From: Planctomycetaceae bacterium
GTDB taxonomy: Bacteria > Planctomycetota > Planctomycetia > Planctomycetales > Planctomycetaceae
Reading direction: 5' to 3'
Length of the DNA: 64,000 nt
NCBI GenBank assembly: GCA_021732975.1
Contig: JAKFWC010000011.1
Location: forward strand, 62,001-126,000
Shown: piece after piece, positions 27,775 to 36,331 of the stretch
Layout of the letters: every line of letters begins with the position of its first letter
Numbering within the stretch: position 1 is the first letter of the stretch
Translations under genes and position numbers: made by a program
Notes under the pieces: generated by a model
Databases searched by the model: none
What the model was told of the DNA's origin: nothing
What the model saw: only the letters and a program-made list of their open reading frames with translations

Positions 27775-29244
27775 ATGCGTTACGATTTGCTCGTCATCGG
27801 AAGCGGTCCCGCGGGACAACGCGGGGCCATTGCGGCGGCGAAGCTCGGGAAACGTGTGGCACTCGTCGAACGGCGAGCCAACGATCTCGGCGGCGTCTGC
27901 CTGCATACCGGCACGATTCCGTCCAAGACCATGCGCGAGGCAATCCTGTACCTTTCCGGTTATAAACACCGCGAAGTCTACAAAGACCGCTATGTACAGA
28001 AGCGGAAGATCACGATGGATGATCTTCGCCGGAAGTTGGATCAGGTCATTGCCCGTGAAATGCAGGTGATTCAGGAGTACCTCGATCGCAACCAGGTCGA
28101 CCTCTACTCTGGGGAAGCGCAGTTCGTCGATCCGCACACCGTGCAAATCGTGCGTGATGGACAAGTCGAACGGGTCTCGGCGGACAAAATCCTTGTTGCG
28201 TGTGGAACCAAGCCCGCGCGGCCGAGTTATATTCCGTTCGATGGCCGGACGATCTTCGATTCCGACGAACTCCTGCGGTTGGATCAGATTCCGCGATCGA
28301 TGATTGTGATCGGGGCGGGGGTCATCGGTATCGAGTACGGGTTGATGTTCGCCACGCTGGGAGTGGAAGTCACTGTCGTCGATGGTCGCGAACGGCTGCT
28401 CGATTTCTGTGATCGCGAAGTGGTGGACGCCTTGATGTTCCATGCCCGGGCTCTCGGCATGGTCTTCCGCCTCGGTGAGGATGTCGTCGGCATTGACCGT
28501 CTGCGCAAAGGACTGGCGGCGGTCCGGCTCGAAAGCGGCAAGCGACTCATCGCGGAAACAGCCTTATTCGCTGCTGGTCGAACGGGGGACACCGTCGCGC
28601 TCAATCTCCCCGCGGCCGGCCTCAAAAGCGACGATCGTGGCCGATTGTGGTGCGATGAAAAGCATCGGACGTGGGTTCCGCACATCTACGGCGTGGGTGA
28701 CGTGATCGGTTTCCCGGCATTGGCGAGCGCGTCCATGGAGCAGGGGCGACGGGCGGTCTGTGCCATGTTTGATCGCCCCTATGTGGCCTATCAGAATTTG
28801 CCGTATGGACTCTTCACCATTCCCGAAATCTCGATGGTCGGCAAGACGGAACAGCAGCTTACCGCCGAGCGGGTGCCGTATGAAATCGGCGTGGCGAATT
28901 TCCGGGAAATTGCCCGCGGACAGATTTCTGGTGACGAAAACGGTCTTCTGAAGCTGCTGTTTCACCGCGAAACCAAGGAAGTGCTCGGCGTACATTGCAT
29001 TGGTGACGCCGCGACCGAGATCATCCACATTGGCCAGGCGGTGATGACCCTCGGCGGCACGATCGAATACTTCCGCGACACGGTCTTCAACTATCCCACG
29101 ATGGCGGAAGCCTACAAAGTCGCCGCGTTCAATGGACTCAACAAGCTCGATCTCGAACTCTTGCCCGGCGCAGACGACACAGAAATCGACCTGTTTTCGT
29201 CGATTGATGAACTGACGGAACTCTGTGCCGCCGGGACCATGTGA
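27775..29244 (+). CDS. sthA: Soluble pyridine nucleotide transhydrogenase
   Basis: A 489-residue FAD-dependent, Si-specific NAD(P)+ transhydrogenase of the dihydrolipoamide-dehydrogenase fold. The FAD-binding GSGPAGQRGA lies at 9-18, the second Rossmann motif IGAGVIGIEYG near 180, and the C-terminal dimerisation region contains FNYPTMAEAYKVAA. The redox-active pair of lipoamide dehydrogenases (C-x4-C) is reduced to Cys42 and Thr47 in GGVCLHTGTIPSK, as in E. coli SthA (GTIPSK), so it is not a disulfide reductase. The enzyme moves electrons between NADPH and NAD+. GAGGGC precedes ATG 27775. It is convergent with the pseudouridine synthase gene, 40 bases apart. Confidence 0.9.
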   Translation: MRYDLLVIGSGPAGQRGAIAAAKLGKRVALVERRANDLGGVCLHTGTIPSKTMREAILYLSGYKHREVYKDRYVQKRKITMDDLRRKLDQVIAREMQVIQEYLDRNQVDLYSGEAQFVDPHTVQIVRDGQVERVSADKILVACGTKPARPSYIPFDGRTIFDSDELLRLDQIPRSMIVIGAGVIGIEYGLMFATLGVEVTVVDGRERLLDFCDREVVDALMFHARALGMVFRLGEDVVGIDRLRKGLAAVRLESGKRLIAETALFAAGRTGDTVALNLPAAGLKSDDRGRLWCDEKHRTWVPHIYGVGDVIGFPALASASMEQGRRAVCAMFDRPYVAYQNLPYGLFTIPEISMVGKTEQQLTAERVPYEIGVANFREIARGQISGDENGLLKLLFHRETKEVLGVHCIGDAATEIIHIGQAVMTLGGTIEYFRDTVFNYPTMAEAYKVAAFNGLNKLDLELLPGADDTEIDLFSSIDELTELCAAGTM

Positions 29245-29284
29245 AATGGCTCAGCGAAATTGTAATCGCACTACACAGACAAGA

Positions 29285-30295
29285 TTAACCCTCGATCTGC
29301 TTCACCGCTTCAATGGCGTTGACCAGATCGTTCGGTAACGGTGCGGCGAATTCCATCCAGGTTTCGTGAATCGGATGCGTGAGGCAGAGCCCGTCGGCAT
29401 GAAGGGCGTGCCTGTCGATCCACGGCGACATCGGTGGGCCCGGGCGTTTTCCGTTGGGCAGACGTTCCGGCCGGGGCGGCTTCAGTTCGCCGAAGGGGCC
29501 GTAGTATTCGTCACCAATCACGGGATGACCAATCGACGCGAGATGCACACGAATCTGATGTAACCGTCCGGTGCGGGGTTTTGCACGGACCAGGGTGTGT
29601 CGGGGAAAGCGTTCCAACACTTCGTAAGCGGTGCGCGACGCGCGGGCCTCCAGGGCATCACCGCGCGTGGTCATCAAGGCGCTGCTGCAACCGGGCACGC
29701 GGCCGATCGGCAGGTCGATTACCCCTTCATCATTTTCGAGGATGCCATCCACCAGCGCGACATACGCTTTGGATACACGCCCCTTCTGAAACTGAATCGA
29801 AAGCAATCGATGCGCGAGGTGATGCTTCGCGACGGCGACGAGACCGCTCGTTTCCCGATCGAGCCGGTGAACCACGCCTGGACGTTGAATCCCTTTCAGC
29901 GGGCCTTGTTCGTCGAGGTACCATTGCACGGCATTGGTGAGTGTGCCACGGGGGCTTTCTCCGCACGGGTGAATCACTAATCCCGCAGGCTTATTGACGA
30001 TCAGAAACCACTCGTCCTCATAAATGATCGGCACGGGAATCGGATCAGGCGGCATGATGTCATCGGGGGGTTCCAGGAGCCGGACGGCGACCTCCTGCCC
30101 AGTGAAGACGCGCTGTTTGTGATTCGCGAGCGCTCCGTTCACCCACGATTGACCTGCGCTCACTAGCCGATGCAACCGCCACGACGTGTAGTTCCGGAGA
30201 TGCTTCGCCAGAAAACTGTCGATTCGGCAACCCGATAAATACCGCTCGACAACGAACGAAACCGTTTGCGAAGAATCCGTCGCCACATCCGTCAT
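29285..30295 (-). CDS. RluA family pseudouridine synthase
   Basis: A 336-residue protein with an N-terminal S4 RNA-binding domain (about 15-75) and the RluA/RluC/RluD catalytic domain. The catalytic motif HRLDRETSGL (about residues 142-151) contains the nucleophile Asp. Other landmarks are NKPAGLVIHP, the motif-III-like RTGRLHQIRVH, and GHPVIGDEYYG. Domain order and length fit RluD/RluC, which modify 23S rRNA, but sequence alone does not settle the target uridines. The gene faces sthA tail to tail and diverges from the DUF1501 gene; the promoter gap holds an inverted repeat. Confidence 0.9.
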   Translation of the reverse strand: MTDVATDSSQTVSFVVERYLSGCRIDSFLAKHLRNYTSWRLHRLVSAGQSWVNGALANHKQRVFTGQEVAVRLLEPPDDIMPPDPIPVPIIYEDEWFLIVNKPAGLVIHPCGESPRGTLTNAVQWYLDEQGPLKGIQRPGVVHRLDRETSGLVAVAKHHLAHRLLSIQFQKGRVSKAYVALVDGILENDEGVIDLPIGRVPGCSSALMTTRGDALEARASRTAYEVLERFPRHTLVRAKPRTGRLHQIRVHLASIGHPVIGDEYYGPFGELKPPRPERLPNGKRPGPPMSPWIDRHALHADGLCLTHPIHETWMEFAAPLPNDLVNAIEAVKQIEG

Positions 30296-30352
30296 CCGAA
30301 CTTCCTGTTGTCATGATGAATCGAACGGTAGTGTATCAAGTCACCTCACGAG

Positions 30353-30410
30353 CCCGAAGCGCGAGCGCCGGGTTCTCTTCTTTCAATACACCCGGCACTT
30401 GCGCTTCGGG
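30353..30410. repeat. Inverted repeat in a divergent promoter gap
   Basis: Arms 30353-30373 and 30390-30410 (21 bases) are complementary with two mismatches and enclose a 16-base loop. The arms carry CCCGAAGCGC and GCCGGGT. The element lies between two divergently transcribed genes, so it is not a simple terminator for either. It looks like a dispersed palindrome. Confidence 0.85.
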
Positions 30411-30500
30411 GTCGTAGACAGTTTAACTCTCGACACTCTGCGTCAAGGCCGATATCTTATAACGACCGGTTGATTCGTTGTTGTGAAGTGCGAGGCCTCG

Positions 30501-31931
30501 ATGCTCACGCTCCATTCGCCATTCCAAAAGGGAACATCACGTCGCGCGCTGCTGCAAGCGGGCGGGGCGGGGCTGCTGGGACTATCGCTGCCGCAGGTGA
30601 TGCAAGCCGAGGCGGAACAACCCTTTCACCGGGCGCGGGCCAAGTCGGTGATCTTTCTGTTTCTCTTCGGCGGACCGAGCCAGCACGAAACTTTCGATTT
30701 GAAACCGCTCGCGCCGGAGAAAATCCGCGGCCATTTCAGTCCGATTGCGTCGCGTACGCCCGGACTGCAAATCTGCGAGAAGTTGCCGTTGTTGGCGGAA
30801 CGCTCGAACAAGTACGCCGTGGTCCGCAGTTTCTCACACGATTACCACGATCACAGCGGCGGTGGCCACTACATTCAAACCGGCAAACGCTGGCATGTCC
30901 CTATCGGCGGTGGCTTCAATGCGACGCCCAAAGACTGGCCGTCCATGGGGTCGGTCGTCGATTGCGTTGCGAATCAGCACTTCGGACCGCCGAAAGAATT
31001 GCCGAACTACGCTGTGGTGCCGAATTTCCTCGGCCGGCTGCAAACGTACTCAGTCCAGTTGGTACGACCGGGGGAATATGCTGGTTGGTTGGGCCGGGCC
31101 TACGATCCTGTCACCACGCGGATCGACAAGCGCGACGACAAAGACGATCCCTATTTTCGCGATTGCACCGAGGCCGAGTTGACGTTCCAACTCGATGGAT
31201 TGCTGTCGTCTTCCGACGTTCCTCACACCCGGCTCGAACGTCGACAGTCGCTGCTGGAGCAGTTCGATCAACAACGGGCCGTGCTTGATGCGTCGCGAAC
31301 GTTGTCGGCTTATGATCGGTTCCAGCAACGCGCATTGAATCTGGTCACGTCATCGAACACGCGTGCGGCACTGGATATCAGCAAAGAGCCGGATGCGCTC
31401 CGCGATCGTTATGGCCGCCATCTATTCGGACAATCGACATTGATGGCTCGCCGGTTGGTGGAAGCCGGCGTCCGGTTCGTCACCGTGCATTGGGATGGCC
31501 CGAACGGTTATGGCTGGGACTCGCACATCAATGCGGTTGATGTCGCCAAGCACCTGCTGCCGGGCTTTGATCAGGCGACCTCCGCGCTCCTGGACGATCT
31601 TTCTCAGCGCGGCCTGCTCGATGAAACGCTGGTCGTTGCCGTGGGAGAAATGGGGCGCACGCATGTGGTGAATCGTACGGGTGGTCGCGATCATTGGGCG
31701 ACGCTCTTCCCCGGATTACTTGCTGGTGCCGGAATTCGTGGAGGGATCACTTACGGCGAATCCGACAAGGACGGGGCGTATCCCTCGTCTGAACCACTCG
31801 CGCCGGAACGCCTCGCCGCGACGATTTACCACGCGCTGGGCATCGATCCGGAAATCCGCCTTCCCGATCAACAAGGTCGTCCCGTTCCGATTATCGAAGA
31901 CGCCCGTCCGCTGGTCGATCTGTTCGGTTAA
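30501..31931 (+). CDS. DUF1501 protein, Tat-exported
   Basis: A 476-residue member of the DUF1501 family (alkaline-phosphatase/sulfatase superfamily) abundant in planctomycetes. The N-terminus has SRRALLQAGGAGLLGLSLP, a twin-arginine signal. Family landmarks are FLFGGPSQHETFDLKP, the GGGHYIQTG region with clustered His/Asp, VTVHWDGPNGYGWDSH, and the metal-site strands VAVGEMGRTHVVN and GRDHWATLFPGLLAGAG. These proteins usually occur next to DUF1549/DUF1553 cytochrome-like genes, but none is adjacent here. Start ATG 30501 is preferred to GTG 30483. The enzymatic role of the family is not established; the putative metal ligands are intact. Confidence 0.85.
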   Translation: MLTLHSPFQKGTSRRALLQAGGAGLLGLSLPQVMQAEAEQPFHRARAKSVIFLFLFGGPSQHETFDLKPLAPEKIRGHFSPIASRTPGLQICEKLPLLAERSNKYAVVRSFSHDYHDHSGGGHYIQTGKRWHVPIGGGFNATPKDWPSMGSVVDCVANQHFGPPKELPNYAVVPNFLGRLQTYSVQLVRPGEYAGWLGRAYDPVTTRIDKRDDKDDPYFRDCTEAELTFQLDGLLSSSDVPHTRLERRQSLLEQFDQQRAVLDASRTLSAYDRFQQRALNLVTSSNTRAALDISKEPDALRDRYGRHLFGQSTLMARRLVEAGVRFVTVHWDGPNGYGWDSHINAVDVAKHLLPGFDQATSALLDDLSQRGLLDETLVVAVGEMGRTHVVNRTGGRDHWATLFPGLLAGAGIRGGITYGESDKDGAYPSSEPLAPERLAATIYHALGIDPEIRLPDQQGRPVPIIEDARPLVDLFG

Positions 31932-31942
31932 CCCGGCGAGCG

Positions 31943-33250
31943 TCACTCCGCCTGATCTTGGCGTACTTCACTGCCGATTTTCTCGATTTTCAATCGCTCG
32001 ATCTTGCGGCGATCGGCAGCAAGAACGGTGAATTGCACACCGTTCCATTCCGCAGTATCACCGACTGCTGGTACCCGTCCCATCACGGAAAACACGAACC
32101 CGCCAATCGTGTCGAATTCCTGATCTTCCGGCAGGTTATAGCCGAACCGCTCGTTGAGATCGTCGAGATGCACACGGGCATCGACTTCAGCGACCGTGTC
32201 CGAGATCGCGACGATCTCTTCGTGCTGCTGTTCGTCGTCGTATTCATCGGCGATTTCGCCGACGATTTCCTCGATGATGTCTTCCATCGTCACCAGACCT
32301 GCGACACCACCGTATTCGTCGTTGACGATCGCGATCTGCACATGCTGCCGGCGCATCAGGTCGAGCAGCTTTGGAATCTGTGTGGTATGCGGGATGTAGA
32401 GTGGATCACGGATGATGTCCCGCAACACCGGGATCGGTTCCTGGGGGGCGCGACGAGGTTCAAGCGCCCGTAGCAGATCCTTGGCGTACAGAATACCGAG
32501 AATGTCGTCCGTCGAATCGCTGATCACGGGGACGCGGGAATGCCCCGATTCAATCAGTTCCCGTCGTGCTTCTTCGAGATTGGCATCGACATGAATGCAC
32601 ACCATGTCGATGCGCGGCGTCATGATCGCGCCCACGTCTTCATCCTGGAATTCCATCACGCGCTCGATCATCTGGCCGGCGCCTTGTTCCAGCACTCCTT
32701 CGCGGCGGCCTTCATCCACGACGGTCCGGATTTCCTCGCCGATGACCGCCGCGTCGTCCAAATCGGGGTTGCCCCGGCCACGCATACGATGGGCATACCG
32801 GTCGGCCTGTTGGACCAGCACGATGACGGGATGCAGCAGCCACAACCAGACCCGAATAATCGGCCAAAAGCGATACAGAAACGGTTCGCTGGCCACGCGG
32901 GCCATCGTCCAGGGAAACAGATCCGCGATGACGACCGTCGCCACCAGACACATTGTGTACTGAAAAACACAGTTGGCGATCACCATCGGATCGTTGCCCG
33001 TGGGGATCCCGATCCAGATCACCACGGCGACGGTGAGTCCGATCGTGGTGAGCGTCTGCAAAACCTGCAGTCCGAGGAGCGCGAGATCCTGTTTCCGCAG
33101 GATTTCTTGAAACCGGTGGACAACCCCGTTGCGTTCGCAAAGTTCTTCGAGTCGGCTGTAAGCGTAGTCTGTGAGGGCGTAACAGCCCAAGGCCGACCAT
33201 CCAACGAGGGCCAGCAGGAATGCCACCAGGCCTGCGAGACCAGTCATCAA
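31943..33250 (-). CDS. CNNM/CorC family transporter (DUF21 - CBS pair - CorC/HlyC domain)
   Basis: A 435-residue membrane protein. It has an N-terminal DUF21/CNNM transmembrane domain of three to four helices (to about residue 180), then a CBS pair (about 210-330, beginning with IMTPRIDMVCIHVDA and ending EYGGVAGLVTMEDIIEEIVG), and a C-terminal CorC/HlyC domain (FGYNLPEDQEFDTIGGFVFSVMGRVP). Family members act in Mg2+/Co2+ efflux or homeostasis. It is the last gene of the phoH - 7TM-HD - ybeY - corC run, equivalent in position to E. coli ybeX. The gap to ybeY is 116 bases. The ybeZ-ybeY-ybeX linkage is conserved in many bacteria. Confidence 0.9.
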   Translation of the reverse strand: MMTGLAGLVAFLLALVGWSALGCYALTDYAYSRLEELCERNGVVHRFQEILRKQDLALLGLQVLQTLTTIGLTVAVVIWIGIPTGNDPMVIANCVFQYTMCLVATVVIADLFPWTMARVASEPFLYRFWPIIRVWLWLLHPVIVLVQQADRYAHRMRGRGNPDLDDAAVIGEEIRTVVDEGRREGVLEQGAGQMIERVMEFQDEDVGAIMTPRIDMVCIHVDANLEEARRELIESGHSRVPVISDSTDDILGILYAKDLLRALEPRRAPQEPIPVLRDIIRDPLYIPHTTQIPKLLDLMRRQHVQIAIVNDEYGGVAGLVTMEDIIEEIVGEIADEYDDEQQHEEIVAISDTVAEVDARVHLDDLNERFGYNLPEDQEFDTIGGFVFSVMGRVPAVGDTAEWNGVQFTVLAADRRKIERLKIEKIGSEVRQDQAE

Positions 33251-33366
33251 GAAAGGCCCCCAACGGGACTCGAGGCACGCGTGCGGTGATCAGACAAGTC
33301 GCGGGTCATGCTTGAAAAGATAAGGGCACCAGTCGCGGAAAGTTCCGTTGTCGACGAGCGATGAAT

Positions 33367-33843
33367 TCAGTCTTCCAGGTTTTGGGGGGACAGTCCGAAC
33401 AGTCCCATGATCTCCCGTTCGCGTCGCCGCATGTGTGGACGTTCATCATCGGTGAGATCATCGTAGCCACACAGATGCAGCCAGCCGTGTACGGAGTATA
33501 GCAACAATTCGTCGTCGATGCTCCAGCCTTGCTGTGTTGCTTCCCGCTGGGCGGTCTCCACGCTGACGACGAGTTCCCCGGCGATGCCGCGGCCGCAACC
33601 GCGGATTTCGTCGCTGTCGCCGGTTTCTTCGGGGTTTTCCTCGAAAAAGGTGATGACATCGGTGGGCCAGTCGTGATCGAGGAATTCTCGGTTAAGACGG
33701 TGGATTTCGGCATCATCGACGAGAACAACGGTAATTTCCGCAGCCGCAGGAGATTCGGCGGCAATCGCAACGTGCAGGCGTTGTTCGAGCCGGGCGGTGT
33801 CCACGGGGAAGAGTGCTTGGCGGTTCTGGATGTTGATGATCAT
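33367..33843 (-). CDS. ybeY: Endoribonuclease YbeY, 16S rRNA maturation factor
   Basis: A 158-residue YbeY/UPF0054 protein. The metal-binding signature is HGWLHLCGYDD, with His119 and His123, and Asp129 in place of the third His of the E. coli motif (H-x3-H-x5-H). Asp at this position would still be able to bind zinc. The conserved middle segments LNREFLDHDWPTDVITFF and GELVVSVETA are present. YbeY takes part in 16S rRNA 3'-end processing and 70S ribosome quality control. It sits between the 7TM-HD gene and corC in the conserved order. An inverted repeat occupies the 157-base gap upstream. Confidence 0.95.
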   Translation of the reverse strand: MIINIQNRQALFPVDTARLEQRLHVAIAAESPAAAEITVVLVDDAEIHRLNREFLDHDWPTDVITFFEENPEETGDSDEIRGCGRGIAGELVVSVETAQREATQQGWSIDDELLLYSVHGWLHLCGYDDLTDDERPHMRRREREIMGLFGLSPQNLED

Positions 33844-33851
33844 GCACTCTT

Positions 33852-33983
33852 CTCGTTCCCAAGCTCCGCTTGGGAATGCTCGTCCGCGAGGCTCTGCCTC
33901 GCTGGTTTGCCTGAGTAAGCGAAATGTAGAAGACGAGGCGGAGCCTCGGTGCCGGACGTTCCGAAACGAAGCTTGGGAACGAG
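33852..33983. repeat. Compound palindromic element inside the phoH-ybeY operon
   Basis: The outer arms CTCGTTCCCAAGCT (33852-33865) and AGCTTGGGAACGAG (33970-33983) are perfectly complementary. Inside, TTCCCAAGC-TCC-GCTTGGGAA, CGAGGC-TCT-GCCTCG and CGAGGC-GGA-GCCTCG each form a hairpin. It lies between two same-strand genes of one operon, so it may be an RNA-processing or stability element. By its look it is an inserted repeat. Confidence 0.85.
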
Positions 33984-34000
33984 TAAAGACATCGGAAGTA

Positions 34001-36325
34001 TCATGCGGTCTTTTGGTCCGGGTACTTGATGCGGCCGTGGTAGATGCCGATGAGGGACTTGGTTAACGAATCTTCCACAATCGCCAGCTCGGACAGCGTG
34101 AGCGTGCTTTCGTCGAACTGACCGTCGAGCAACCGTTTCATCGCGATTTCGTGGACCAGCGTTTCGATCCGCTTCGGCGTCGGTTCGGCGAGCGTGCGGC
34201 TGGCGCCTTCCACGGCATCGGCGATCATCATCACCGCGGCTTCCCGCGACTGCGGTTTGGGGCCGGGATAACGGAACGACGATTCCTCGACCACTGTCCG
34301 AAACTCTTCGGGTTGCGCTTCCGCCTGCTTGTTCGCTGCGTGGAAAAAATACTCGACAAGCGTTGTGCCGTGGTGTTGTTCGATGAAGTCGATCAAGGGG
34401 TCGGGCAAGTTGTGCTGATGGGCGAGGTCCGCGCCATCCTTGACGTGTCCGATAATCACCAGCGTACTCATTGTGGGGTTGAGATGTTGATGCCGACTCT
34501 CTTGCCCGGCGGCGATGTTCTCCACGAAATACTGCGGTTTCAGCATCTTACCGATGTCGTGAAAGTACGCACCAACGCGGCACAGTAGTCCGTTCGCGCC
34601 GATGGCATCCGCCGCCGTTTCCGCAATGGTCGCCACGCCGATGGAATGGTTGTAGGTTCCCGGTGCGCGGCGAACGAGTTCCTGTAACAAGGGATGGGAA
34701 ATGTCGCTGAGTTCGAGCAAACTCAAATCGGTCACCACGCCGAATGTCTGCTCGACGAACGGCAGGATCCCCGATACCAGCAGCCCGGTGACGAAGCATG
34801 CCGTGGCGCCGGATAGACTGTCCGACAGCAAATACCAGTCGGTCCACAGGCGGTCGAGCTGTTGGAACCGGACGATTGCCATGCCCCAGTCGACGACAAA
34901 ATAGGTGAGGGCCGTGGTGAAGCCGACCGCGACAATCTTCGACCGCGAGGAGACCGCGGTGAGTGGTACGACCGCAGCGGCGACCGTGCTCATTGCCACG
35001 ACGAAATCCGCCACGTTTCCCCCGGCGGCAATCGTCTGCAGCAGCGCCAGCGAGAAACCAGTCAATGCGGCGAGAACTTGATTGTAGGCAATCGCCAGAA
35101 TCATGACCGTTGACAGCAACGGTACCAGTTCGCCACGCCAACCGTGTCCCGACAGCAGCCGTCCGAATCCGACGGCGAGAGTGATGGTTGTGAGATAGAC
35201 GGTCATTCGCCCCACGTGATGGACGATGCGGGGTTCGTTCCGCAGGAGATAATAGGCTTGGACGCCTCCGAGTACTAACAGCAGGGTCATCGCGACGGCT
35301 AACCGAATGGCGCGATCGGTCCACGAGGTGTCTGCTTCGATTGTGTCGTACTGCGCGCGGAGAATGTCGAGCGACTCTTCGTCGATCCAGGCACCGGGGG
35401 GCACCAGCACCTGTCCGCGTTGAAATTCGTCCTTTTCCAGCGGCGTTTTGGTACGGATATCCCGTAGCCGTCGCGTGGTCGACTCTTCGTCGTACATCAG
35501 CGTGGAAACCGCACGTTGTCGTAACCACCGCTCGAGCATCGGCTGGATGCGCGACAGCGTGGCGAACTGATTCCATTGCTGCGCCAATCGCCCACCGGCT
35601 TTCAGCGATTCATCCAGCAGAGCCTGCGATGCGGGGAAGGTCTCCAAAGGGGTTTCATCGTCGATCACCGCATCCACGGGGGCGACGCTGACGGGACGAT
35701 CGAGCGTGATATCGCGCCGTCCAATTTCCGCCGGATTCAAAATCCCGGTGGCGCGCAGCGGGGCGGTAAACACGGTGAACTGATCGACCAGTTCATCGAT
35801 CGTACGTTCTTTGGACTCCTGCGGTCCGATGACCATTCGCAAGGCATCCCAGTCGCGCAGCATCGGTTCCGGCATCGTGTGATTGACAGGATCGGTCTGG
35901 AAACCGAACGCCGAGCGAACGACATCGGCCAGCTCGTTCGGATCGTGAACCGCGGCGACCTCAAATAAGTCATTCCGCAACGTCGGCGCCAGATCGCGCA
36001 GCGGTTCAGGGTTATTGCGAAAGATCGGTGCGACCAGGCGTTCCCGGTCCAGACGGGCTAACTCTGTCTTACGCAGGTTGATCCGTTGGAAGTCGGTGCG
36101 AGCCAGAATGCCGTCGGCGACGTATTCCCCTAGTCGGTAACGAAACGGGGCTCGCCAACTGCCGAGCACGCCGACCAGAAACAGGAGAAACGCCGAGCAA
36201 ATCGCCAGACGAAGGAGCACATCCACGTTGCGGAGATGACCGCTCAGGCGGCCGGACCACTTCGTGGCCGCCGTCAACGTCGCGGCCTTGGCCGACCGCG
36301 AGCGGCGTTGAGAAAACAAGCGCAT
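34001..36325 (-). CDS. 7TM-HD family phosphohydrolase (PgpH-like cyclic-dinucleotide phosphodiesterase)
   Basis: A 774-residue membrane protein. A first transmembrane helix near 40-60 is followed by a large extracytoplasmic 7TMR-HDED domain (about 70-345), a bundle of seven transmembrane helices (about 350-540), and a cytoplasmic HD domain with RVGAYFHDIGKM near 585 and further metal-ligand His in FIEQHHGTTLVEYF. The layout matches Listeria PgpH, which degrades c-di-AMP. Activity here is inferred from architecture only. The gene starts 6 bases after the phoH stop, so the two are cotranscribed. The phoH - 7TM-HD - ybeY order is common in several phyla. Confidence 0.9.
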   Translation of the reverse strand: MRLFSQRRSRSAKAATLTAATKWSGRLSGHLRNVDVLLRLAICSAFLLFLVGVLGSWRAPFRYRLGEYVADGILARTDFQRINLRKTELARLDRERLVAPIFRNNPEPLRDLAPTLRNDLFEVAAVHDPNELADVVRSAFGFQTDPVNHTMPEPMLRDWDALRMVIGPQESKERTIDELVDQFTVFTAPLRATGILNPAEIGRRDITLDRPVSVAPVDAVIDDETPLETFPASQALLDESLKAGGRLAQQWNQFATLSRIQPMLERWLRQRAVSTLMYDEESTTRRLRDIRTKTPLEKDEFQRGQVLVPPGAWIDEESLDILRAQYDTIEADTSWTDRAIRLAVAMTLLLVLGGVQAYYLLRNEPRIVHHVGRMTVYLTTITLAVGFGRLLSGHGWRGELVPLLSTVMILAIAYNQVLAALTGFSLALLQTIAAGGNVADFVVAMSTVAAAVVPLTAVSSRSKIVAVGFTTALTYFVVDWGMAIVRFQQLDRLWTDWYLLSDSLSGATACFVTGLLVSGILPFVEQTFGVVTDLSLLELSDISHPLLQELVRRAPGTYNHSIGVATIAETAADAIGANGLLCRVGAYFHDIGKMLKPQYFVENIAAGQESRHQHLNPTMSTLVIIGHVKDGADLAHQHNLPDPLIDFIEQHHGTTLVEYFFHAANKQAEAQPEEFRTVVEESSFRYPGPKPQSREAAVMMIADAVEGASRTLAEPTPKRIETLVHEIAMKRLLDGQFDESTLTLSELAIVEDSLTKSLIGIYHGRIKYPDQKTA

Positions 36326-36331
36326 ACAAAA

